A DNA stretch of 36,243 nucleotides from contig JAQBOU010000253.1 in assembly GCA_028287865.1 (NCBI GenBank), positions 1 through 36,243 of the forward strand. Direction: 5' to 3'. Each line of letters begins with the position of its first letter. Positions within the stretch are counted from its first letter, which is position 1. Under the pieces are notes generated by a model, which saw nothing but the letters and a program-made list of their open reading frames with translations, was not told the origin of the DNA and ran no database searches. Made by a program: the position numbers and the translations under genes. The DNA is from Mucilaginibacter sp. (lineage in GTDB: Bacteria; Bacteroidota; Bacteroidia; Sphingobacteriales; Sphingobacteriaceae). Positions 10,151 to 17,715 of the stretch are shown piece by piece.

Positions 10151-10172
10151 TTTATCCAGAATTTATCCAGAA
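10151..10172. repeat. perfect 11-nt tandem duplication TTTATCCAGAA x2
   Basis: Read directly: tttatccagaa|tttatccagaa about 30 nt upstream of the YncE-like start. Confidence 0.85.
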
Positions 10173-10204
10173 TTAATAATTAATTATATAAAAAAATCAC
10201 CGTC

Positions 10205-11239
10205 ATGAAATCAATTATCAAACCACTTTGCTTGCTGTTATTCAGCATAGTTATGATTGCACCAAACCACTTGTTTGCGCAGAAAAAAACAGGCTTTCAC
10301 GTGCTGACCGACTTTCCTATCCATAGCTCAGGAGGGTGGGATTATATAACTGTTGATGGATCAACAAAACTAATATATGCATCGCACGGCACACAGGTAA
10401 ATATTTTAAATGCAACAACCGGCGATTCAGTTGGTTATATTCCTGATACCAAAGGTGTGCATGGTATTGCTATCGCCCATGAATTTAATAAAGGCTATAC
10501 CAGCAATGGCCGGGCAAATAATGTCACTGTTTTTGATTTGAAAACCAACCGGGTATTAAAAACGGTAGATGCAGGTACCAACCCTGATGCTATTTTTTAT
10601 GATGATTTTTCGAAGAAAGTATATGCATTTAACGGCCGCAGTAAAGATGCAACCGTAATTGATGCCGCTACCGATGCCGTGGTTGCAACCATACCTTTAG
10701 GCGGCAAACCGGAAACAGGTGTATCAGACGGTAAAGGAAAAGTGTTTGTTAATATTGAGGATACAGGAGAAGAAGTTGAAATTGATGCAGCTACTTATAA
10801 AATACTGAACAGGTGGAAACTTACCGGGGGCGAAGAGCCGTCGGGTTTGGATATTGACCGTAAAACTGAACGCCTGTTTATTGGCTGCGGCGGCAATCAA
10901 ACGATGATCGTTTTAGATGCAACCAATGGCGCCATATTAGGTAAGTTCCCGATTGGAAGATGTGACGGGATGGCTTTTGACCCCGAATTAAAACTGGCTT
11001 ACAGCTCAAACGGCGAAGGCACCATATCCGTAGTACGCGAAGTAAATGCAAACAAATTTGAGTTTGTAGAAAACATTCCTACCGAAGCAGGTGCAAGGAC
11101 TATAGGCATTGATGTTTATTCGCACAAGCTATATCTGCCAACTGCCCAAATGAAACCCGTTGAACCCACTGCCGAAAATGCGCATCCAAGGCCACAGCAA
11201 ATTCCCGGTACCTTTCATATCGTGGTTGTAGGTAAGTAA
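10205..11239 (+). CDS. YncE family beta-propeller protein (secreted)
   Basis: Signal peptide (LCLLLFSIVMIAPNHLFAQ) and repeated propeller blades (VTVFDLKTNRVLKTVDAGTNPDAIFYD, ATVIDAATDAVVATIPLGGKPE). Confidence 0.88.
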   Translation: MKSIIKPLCLLLFSIVMIAPNHLFAQKKTGFHVLTDFPIHSSGGWDYITVDGSTKLIYASHGTQVNILNATTGDSVGYIPDTKGVHGIAIAHEFNKGYTSNGRANNVTVFDLKTNRVLKTVDAGTNPDAIFYDDFSKKVYAFNGRSKDATVIDAATDAVVATIPLGGKPETGVSDGKGKVFVNIEDTGEEVEIDAATYKILNRWKLTGGEEPSGLDIDRKTERLFIGCGGNQTMIVLDATNGAILGKFPIGRCDGMAFDPELKLAYSSNGEGTISVVREVNANKFEFVENIPTEAGARTIGIDVYSHKLYLPTAQMKPVEPTAENAHPRPQQIPGTFHIVVVGK

Positions 11240-11257
11240 TTAAATAAACTTTTATAT

Positions 11258-11288
11258 AATGCCCGGCTCACAAAGTCCGGGCATTTTT
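11258..11288 (+). terminator. intrinsic terminator downstream of YncE-like gene
   Basis: AATGCCCGG (11258-11266) / CCGGGCATT (11277-11285), running into a T-tract. Confidence 0.9.
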
Positions 11289-11331
11289 GTTATTGGTATC
11301 CGAAGAGAATTACACAGGCATAATTTATTAT

Positions 11332-11973
11332 ATGATATTTGGCAAATACCGGAAAAAAGTTACCTACTATGTGCTCGGCAGCATCATTGCCGGATTTATT
11401 TTACTCACCATACTTGTACTAGCTTTCCCCCATTCATTTATTGACCTCGAATTTTCGCAGGAAGTACAGGAAGATCAAAACCCACTATTAGATACTTTGA
11501 TGAAGCTGGTGAGCTGGTTTGGGTATTTCCCCGGCTCTGTTATCATTGTGCTTTTGGGCGCATTGCTTTTCTTTATTTTTAAATACAAAAGGGAGGCTTT
11601 GTTCATATTAATAACTTCTGCTTCAAGCCTGGTAACTACCCTGATTAAAATGCTTGTTAACCGGCCAAGACCAACAGAGCCATTAGTTAGGATAGTTCAA
11701 AAAGTTAATCAACAAAGTTTTCCGAGTGGGCATGTGGTTTTTTATATAGTTTTTTTTGGATTTATAACGGTGCTGATGTACCGTTTAAAAAACATCCCTA
11801 AATATATCAGGATACCGGTTGCCGTAATATCCATGCTGTTGATCTTTACAATTCCGTTTTCAAGGATCTATCTCGGCGCTCATTGGTTTTCGGACGTGCT
11901 GGGCGGTTTCCTGCTGGGGTTGCTCTGCCTGTACTTGCTTTGTTTTTTCTATTTCCGTAAAGCTGTTAAATAG
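11332..11973 (+). CDS. PAP2 superfamily phosphatase
   Basis: KMLVNRPRP, FPSGH and SRIYLGAHWFSDVLGG motifs. ATG at 11332 preferred, because the longer ORF starts inside the preceding terminator. Confidence 0.9.
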   Translation: MIFGKYRKKVTYYVLGSIIAGFILLTILVLAFPHSFIDLEFSQEVQEDQNPLLDTLMKLVSWFGYFPGSVIIVLLGALLFFIFKYKREALFILITSASSLVTTLIKMLVNRPRPTEPLVRIVQKVNQQSFPSGHVVFYIVFFGFITVLMYRLKNIPKYIRIPVAVISMLLIFTIPFSRIYLGAHWFSDVLGGFLLGLLCLYLLCFFYFRKAVK

Positions 11974-12049
11974 ATTGATGGTCTTAAACAGGCAAAAATG
12001 AAACGCCTTTTGGGAATAGTAAGGCCATTATTGTATTTTAGCAGGCTAA

Positions 12050-13249
12050 GTGAGCGAAGAATCAAATAACCAAAAAACACCCCGGCAGTTAAGAATAGCC
12101 TGTGCAATATTCTATTTTATTTCGGGTTTTGGATATTCCACCTGGGCTTCGCGGATCCCTACAATAAAACATCAATTGCATTTAAATGATGCACAATTGG
12201 GCGCTGTTTTATTCGCCTTGCCTGTTGGCTTAATGCTTACCATGCCGCTTACCAGCTGGTTGTTAAGCAAATATAGCAGCCGGGGCGTTATGCTTTTCGG
12301 TTCGCTGTTTTTAAGTGTGATATTAGTTTTTATAGGCTTTGCCAATAGCATGTGGCAATTAATATTGGTACTGCTATGTTTTGGCTCAGCCCGTAACCTC
12401 ATGACTTTGTCTATCAACACACAAGGGGTAGCAGTGCAGGCATTATACACTAAATCTATTATGGCCACCTTTCATGGGATCTGGAGCCTGGCCGGTTTTG
12501 CCGGGGCCGCATTTGGGCTGGTTATGGTGTATTTTAACATTGCACCCAATTATCACTTTGTGTTTGTAAGTGCGGCGCTAACTTTATTTACCTTTTATTT
12601 TATCAAGGATACCTATTATCAAAAACCAATAAAACAAGGCCGTAAACCGGTATTTTCATTACCCGACAAATACCTTGTTAAGTTTTCGCTTATTTGTTTT
12701 GCTTGCATGGCCTGCGAAAATACCATGTACGATTGGAGCGTCCTCTATTTTCAAAAGGAAGTAAACCCTGATAAAACAATAGCCACTGCGGCCTTCGTAA
12801 TTTACCTGGTAGCCATGACCACAGGCAGGTTTTTTGGAGATAAATTGGTTACCCGGTTGGGAATTAAGATGGTATTAAAATTTAGCGGCCTATTTATTTT
12901 TTGCGGATTAGCAATAGCGGTTGCCCTGCCATATACTTTTACTGCCGCGTTTGGCTTTATACTGGTGGGTTTTGGCGTATCCTGTATAGTGCCGATGATA
13001 TTCAGTTTGGCGGGCAGGTCGAAAAGCATGAGCAGGTCGTCGGCGCTGGCATCTATATCAACTATAGGATATTTAGGTTTTGTGTTGGTGCCTCCTTTTG
13101 TCGGCTTTATAGCGCAAACGGCAAGCTTGCGGTGGTCTTTTGGCATTATTGCCCTGTTTGGGGCCTTAATTGTTTTCCTGGTTTCAAAAATCACCACAGA
13201 TCATGAAGAACAAAACACATCTCCGGTTATTATTGCTGATATGGAATAA
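12050..13249 (+). CDS. MFS transporter
   Basis: 12-TM-like protein; FISGFGYSTWASRIPTIKHQLHLNDAQLGAVLFALPVGLM is typical of YbjJ/FucP-like MFS. GTG start. Confidence 0.88.
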   Translation: MSEESNNQKTPRQLRIACAIFYFISGFGYSTWASRIPTIKHQLHLNDAQLGAVLFALPVGLMLTMPLTSWLLSKYSSRGVMLFGSLFLSVILVFIGFANSMWQLILVLLCFGSARNLMTLSINTQGVAVQALYTKSIMATFHGIWSLAGFAGAAFGLVMVYFNIAPNYHFVFVSAALTLFTFYFIKDTYYQKPIKQGRKPVFSLPDKYLVKFSLICFACMACENTMYDWSVLYFQKEVNPDKTIATAAFVIYLVAMTTGRFFGDKLVTRLGIKMVLKFSGLFIFCGLAIAVALPYTFTAAFGFILVGFGVSCIVPMIFSLAGRSKSMSRSSALASISTIGYLGFVLVPPFVGFIAQTASLRWSFGIIALFGALIVFLVSKITTDHEEQNTSPVIIADME

Positions 13250-13300
13250 TTAGTTCAACTAAATTATAAGTTATCAATAGTTATTGCGTTATCTTCACAG

Positions 13301-13681
13301 ATGCGTACCCTTAAACTTATCACGAGGTTTTATGGCGGGATATTCTTAGGGAATTTCCTGGTAACGCTTAGCTGTATCTTTTTATTTCTGCACGCAGGTC
13401 ATGATGCATATAAAATAATCGGCATTTTATTTTGGTATAAAGTGATCACTATAATCATGATATTTTATACTGCCGATCATTACAAAAAAAACGAGCTTTA
13501 TTATTATCAGAACCTGGGTATTTCAAAATTAAAATTGCTGATAACTACTTCAATTTTTGATTTTTTGCTTTGGCTGGGAATAATATGGATACAATTATTG
13601 ATAGGCATTCCGGCATATTTATCCAACCTGTTCCTTTGGTCGGTTTTATTGATCCATTTATATCTCTATACCAGAAAATGA
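13301..13681 (+). CDS. small multi-pass membrane protein translationally coupled to ABC ATPase
   Basis: 126 aa, about 4 TM. Its stop overlaps the ATG of the ATPase (ATGA at 13678-13681). Confidence 0.75.
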   Translation: MRTLKLITRFYGGIFLGNFLVTLSCIFLFLHAGHDAYKIIGILFWYKVITIIMIFYTADHYKKNELYYYQNLGISKLKLLITTSIFDFLLWLGIIWIQLLIGIPAYLSNLFLWSVLLIHLYLYTRK

Positions 13682-14346
13682 TCCATACCCTTGAAGCAGA
13701 TGGAATTGAACTTGATTTCGGCTTAAGGCGGATTTTATCAGACGTTTATTTAAAATGTGAAACCGGTAAAATTACCGGCCTGCTTGGCCGCAATGGGCAG
13801 GGAAAAAGCTGTCTGATGAATATTTTGCTGGGTAATTTGCAAACTGCCAGCAATTCTGTACGATTTGATGGTAAAGTGATCAAAAAAGCAAGTAAAAGGT
13901 CTGATCTGCTGTTATATCTTCCTCAATTTAATTTTATTCCCAAATCACTTAAAGTTAAACAGGTGCTGGATGATTTTCAGTTAAATTATGCTGATTTTGA
14001 GAACAGGTTTCCCGAGTTCAAGGGGCGGCAGCATGTCAAAGTAAATTCTCTTTCCGGCGGGCAATGGCGCACCGTAGAAATTTATATCATAGTAAAATCG
14101 CCTTCGTTATTCGCCATGCTCGATGAGCCTTTTACGCATCTAAATCCTATTCAGATAGAAAAAATAAAAGAATTTTTGATGGAAGAAAAAGCTAACAAGG
14201 GTTTTTTAATTACCGACCATATGTACAGCCATTTACTTGATGTAAGCGACAACGTTTATTTGTTAAAAGATGGCAAAACACATCCTGCAAAAACCATAGC
14301 CGACCTTGAGTATTTAGGTTACCTGAATATTGGTGTAAGAGACTAG
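13678..14346 (+). CDS. ABC transporter ATP-binding protein
   Basis: Walker A LLGRNGQGKSCL, signature SLSGGQWRTVE, Walker B SLFAMLDEPFTHL, H-loop TDH. ATG at 13678 preferred over ORF start 13570. Confidence 0.93.
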   Translation: MIHTLEADGIELDFGLRRILSDVYLKCETGKITGLLGRNGQGKSCLMNILLGNLQTASNSVRFDGKVIKKASKRSDLLLYLPQFNFIPKSLKVKQVLDDFQLNYADFENRFPEFKGRQHVKVNSLSGGQWRTVEIYIIVKSPSLFAMLDEPFTHLNPIQIEKIKEFLMEEKANKGFLITDHMYSHLLDVSDNVYLLKDGKTHPAKTIADLEYLGYLNIGVRD

Positions 14347-14558
14347 TAATCCAGTTCCTGGCAGTTATAACCTGCTGTTTGTATCAGTGATTCTATGTAC
14401 CTTGGCGAAATATTGCTGCCCTCTATTCTTAAAATATTATCGCAATCGTCCAGGTCAAAATTCCATTGCTTTATAGCCGGAACAGCGGTTAACAAGGGTT
14501 TAACCTCGTCAACCTGTTCGGGCTTTTCAATACTTGTTGCAAATACTAATATTTCCAT
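14343..14558 (-). CDS. hypothetical small protein with HMA-like/ferredoxin-like fold pattern
   Basis: 71 aa, MEILVFATSIEKPEQVDEVKPLLTAVPAIKQWNFDLDDCDNILRIEGSNISPRYIESLIQTAGYNCQELDY. beta-alpha-beta-beta-alpha-beta pattern as in HMA domains, without the metal-binding CxxC. Confidence 0.65.
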   Translation of the reverse strand: MEILVFATSIEKPEQVDEVKPLLTAVPAIKQWNFDLDDCDNILRIEGSNISPRYIESLIQTAGYNCQELDY

Positions 14559-14662
14559 TTTATGAGGTATTAAATCGATAGTCCGGTAGCAGGTCAAAAG
14601 CCTAATTAAGTCCGCCAATAATTCCTGGCTTCAAACTGTCAACTAAACACTTTTGGCATTTA

Positions 14663-15061
14663 TTATTCAGCGGCCTTTTCAGTATCCGTAGCAAAGTTAT
14701 CCCATTTGGTTTCAAACGGATGCTTGTTATCATTCCCCCATTTATCCCAGTTACAGCCGTGTTTGGACAGGCGTTCTTTAAACTTTTCCTTTTCTTCGGG
14801 ACTCATGTTTTTAAACCGCTCGGCCATACGCTGCTTCATCCATGGGCCTCCGCTGCCCATCCTGCCTTTACCAAAGCCGAACAGTATTTTGCATAAAACA
14901 AATATGCCCATGGCCTGCCAAAAGTTAATAATGCCAACATGGAGTATTTCCGGCAACAAATAGTTCCACAAATTCATCACCACAAAGCTGATGAGCGACA
15001 GGAAGGCGGCAACTGCCAATGGAATAAAAATAAATCGCCTTTTATAAAAAAATGGTCTCAT
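14663..15061 (-). CDS. hypothetical membrane protein downstream of ECF sigma factor
   Basis: Two N-terminal TM segments and a charged helical tail (RMAERFKNMSPEEKEKFKERLSKHG); 11-nt gap after the sigma factor gene. Confidence 0.75.
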   Translation of the reverse strand: MRPFFYKRRFIFIPLAVAAFLSLISFVVMNLWNYLLPEILHVGIINFWQAMGIFVLCKILFGFGKGRMGSGGPWMKQRMAERFKNMSPEEKEKFKERLSKHGCNWDKWGNDNKHPFETKWDNFATDTEKAAE

Positions 15062-15072
15062 GTTTTTAATTT

Positions 15073-15642
15073 TTAATATTCTGTAATTTCTAAATACAAT
15101 TGTTTAAGTCTTTTGCGCAGGTGCAATACCGCATAACGTTTGCGCGATACCAGCGTTTGCACATTTTCGCCGGTGCGTTCAGCTATCTCTTTAAATGAAA
15201 TATCTTCCAGCTCCTGCCATATATATACCTGTCGTTGTTCTTCGGGTAATTCATCCAGTGCATAAAATAATTGCTCCCAAAAAAGGTTGCGCAGGTATTC
15301 GGTTTCCGGCGTGTTTGCTTCCGTCATCAGGATGGCTTTAAAGTCCGGCGCTTCGTCGTCATCCTCATCGGTAACCATATCATCCAGCAAAGTTTCTGTA
15401 TGCTTTTTATGTTTATCCAGTATCTTATTGCGGGCCACGCGGTATAACCATGCCCCGGTTTGTTCAATAGGTTCTGAATTGATTACCGAGCTGAACTGGT
15501 ACCAAACATCCTGCAGAATGTCTTCGGCATCGGCATCATTTATAACCCTTCGCCGTATAAAGCCCAGCAAGTTTTTACCATACGAGCTTATTGCTTGCAG
15601 GATGGTCTTGTTTTTTTCTTCGGGCATTCCAGCGGTTATCAA
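15073..15642 (-). CDS. RNA polymerase sigma factor, sigma-70 family (ECF)
   Basis: Region 2 DAEDILQDVWYQFSSV...GAWLYRVARNKILDKHKK and region 4 LPEEQRQVYIWQELEDISFKEIAERTGENVQTLVSRKRYAVLHLRKRL. Confidence 0.94.
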   Translation of the reverse strand: MITAGMPEEKNKTILQAISSYGKNLLGFIRRRVINDADAEDILQDVWYQFSSVINSEPIEQTGAWLYRVARNKILDKHKKHTETLLDDMVTDEDDDEAPDFKAILMTEANTPETEYLRNLFWEQLFYALDELPEEQRQVYIWQELEDISFKEIAERTGENVQTLVSRKRYAVLHLRKRLKQLYLEITEY

Positions 15643-15761
15643 TGTATTGTTGTTTAAATATAAAGACGATTGTGAAATACGAACATTTTAAATGATTTAA
15701 CTTTTTTGTGAAACAGGTTGATTAAGCTAAATTGCAAAATGAATAACAGTTACAAATAACC

Positions 15762-15797
15762 CAATGACGAATGCCACAATGACTATTGGCCAATGAC
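15762..15797. repeat. degenerate CAATGAC intergenic repeat run
   Basis: CAATGAC at 15762, 15777 and 15791; the last copy contains the ATG of the next CDS. Confidence 0.7.
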
Positions 15798-16716
15798 CAC
15801 TACCCAGCTAAACCGTATTAATTATTTTAACATCCTGGCCATGCTGTTGGCTTCGTGCCTGGCTTTTATTGTCCCTTTTGAGTTGTTTTTGTTATCCTAT
15901 GCCATACTAGGCCCGGCACATTATTTAACTGAAATTTCCTGGCTTAAAGGCAAACGGTTTTTTACCTTAAAAAAATACGATTATCTTATTATCACACTTG
16001 TTATCGTCGCCTCTCTGCTGTTAAAATTGCCCTACGCCAACATTATTTATTATACTTTCGGCTTATCATTTATTTTATTAGTTGTAAAAGATCAAATTAA
16101 TCGCCTGCTGGCTTTTATTATACTGGTTGCTGCAGGTTACTTTTTGCTTTCGCATAACCTGCTGCGTACAATTTTTGGCCTGTACGTACCTACACTTATC
16201 CACGTATACGTGTTTACAGGCGCGTTTATGTTATTTGGAGCTTTGAAAGACCGAATTGTTTCAGGCTATATTGCATTATTTGTCTTTTTAATGTGTCCGT
16301 TGTTGCTTTGCTTTTTATTTACGTCCGCCAACAGCATTGCTACCTCATGGGCGATTCATAGCTACAGGAGTTTTTCGCAGCTAAATACTACTACACTACG
16401 CAATCAATCTATTAATATTTATACTAACCAGGCCAGTATCATTTTAACGCGCATCATCGCCTTCGCCTATACCTATCATTATATCAACTGGTTCAGCAAA
16501 ACGCGGATAATCAACTGGCATCGCACTACCATTACAATGGGAGTTGTTTTAGGATTGATATGGCTTTGTTCAGTTGCATTATACTTTTATAATTACCGCC
16601 TTGGCATTAAATGGCTTTTTATACTTAGCCTGATACACGTTATACTGGAATTTCCGCTTAATCACCGGAGCTTTATCGGGATAGGGCGGGAGTTGAAATT
16701 TAAGTTGAGTAAATAG
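15793..16716 (+). CDS. hypothetical polytopic membrane protein
   Basis: 307 aa, many TM segments; no recognised family signature. Confidence 0.75.
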   Translation: MTTTQLNRINYFNILAMLLASCLAFIVPFELFLLSYAILGPAHYLTEISWLKGKRFFTLKKYDYLIITLVIVASLLLKLPYANIIYYTFGLSFILLVVKDQINRLLAFIILVAAGYFLLSHNLLRTIFGLYVPTLIHVYVFTGAFMLFGALKDRIVSGYIALFVFLMCPLLLCFLFTSANSIATSWAIHSYRSFSQLNTTTLRNQSINIYTNQASIILTRIIAFAYTYHYINWFSKTRIINWHRTTITMGVVLGLIWLCSVALYFYNYRLGIKWLFILSLIHVILEFPLNHRSFIGIGRELKFKLSK

Positions 16717-16781
16717 ATTAGGTAAGTTTGAATAGATTTTATTAATTTTCAGCAACCGACCACTAAGCAATTGAACTGAAT

Positions 16782-17120
16782 ATGAAATACAATACCAAGC
16801 TTGCAGACCGTATCAGGGAAGCATTAGTTCACTTACCTGATGTTGAAGAAAAAGAAATGTTTCGTGGCGTGTGTTTCATGGTAGATGGGAAGATGTGCGT
16901 TTGTGTTAGCGGGGATGAAATGCTTTGCCGTATAGGAGCTGATGCAATGGAAACAGCACTGGAGGATAGCAACTGCCGCCAGATGATAATGAGAGATAAA
17001 CCCAATAAAGACTTTGTATTTGTTAGTGAACCGGGTTTTTATAGACAAGATGATTTTGACCGCTGGATAAAACTTGCGCTGGCATTTAATCCAAAAGCAA
17101 AAGCGTCGAAAAAAAAGTGA
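16782..17120 (+). CDS. TfoX/Sxy N-terminal domain-containing protein
   Basis: MFRGVCFMVDGKMCVCVSGDEMLCRIGADAMETALEDSNCRQMIMRDKPNKDFVFVSEPGF is the TfoX-N pattern. Confidence 0.85.
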   Translation: MKYNTKLADRIREALVHLPDVEEKEMFRGVCFMVDGKMCVCVSGDEMLCRIGADAMETALEDSNCRQMIMRDKPNKDFVFVSEPGFYRQDDFDRWIKLALAFNPKAKASKKK

Positions 17121-17177
17121 TTAGAGGTTAGAGACCGGAGATTAGTAAAAGTTTAAGCCAGGTTATACAATAATTCC

Positions 17178-17669
17178 TTAATCTATCCCTAAATATTCTT
17201 TTTGCTTTATTTCAACCAGCCCGGAAGTTTGGTCGCGTCTGAGGTAAATACTAACGTGGTAAAAATTATTATCATACAGATAAATATTGTTGGTTGCATC
17301 CTCGCCTCTGAATTTTAACTCCAGGCCGTATCTTTTCACCTGGCTTATCATATTAAGAATATATAGCGGATCATTGGAGGTGTAATTTACGGTTCTCAGT
17401 ATCGCGCCATCTAACAACTTGGTATACCCTCCCACATTTATTTTTTCGGAGTTAGCTTTGGGGCCAATACTTTTAAAATACTCCATTTCCTGCCCGTTAA
17501 CATCCATGGTATAATCCTGCCTGAAAGCTTTTCCCTGCATCAAATTGTCAAATACCTGCCTGTTGTTGAGGCTTGTTAAGTAAATGAGGTCATTAAATTT
17601 TATACTTTGACAATATACTCCTGAATAGCAAACAAACATTGTGGACAAAAGGAAAAGGCATTTCTTCAT
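17178..17669 (-). CDS. hypothetical secreted protein
   Basis: Signal-peptide-like MKKCLFLLSTMFVCYSGVYCQS at the internal Met. The longer ORF (to 17798) would overlap the acylase gene. Confidence 0.7.
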   Translation of the reverse strand: MKKCLFLLSTMFVCYSGVYCQSIKFNDLIYLTSLNNRQVFDNLMQGKAFRQDYTMDVNGQEMEYFKSIGPKANSEKINVGGYTKLLDGAILRTVNYTSNDPLYILNMISQVKRYGLELKFRGEDATNNIYLYDNNFYHVSIYLRRDQTSGLVEIKQKEYLGID

Positions 17670-17715
17670 AAATAATTTATTCAATCTTCTCTCAAATATA
17701 CCTTTAATTATTGAC

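Noticed and set aside
12802-13197. 131-aa minus-strand ORF antisense to the MFS gene
   Set aside because: Lies wholly within a recognisable MFS CDS; composition (K/T/P-rich) is typical of an antisense shadow frame.
17119-17146. GATTAGAGGTTAGAGACCGGAGATTAG direct-repeat-like run
   Set aside because: Short degenerate repeat without spacer regularity; not a CRISPR and too weak to call functional.
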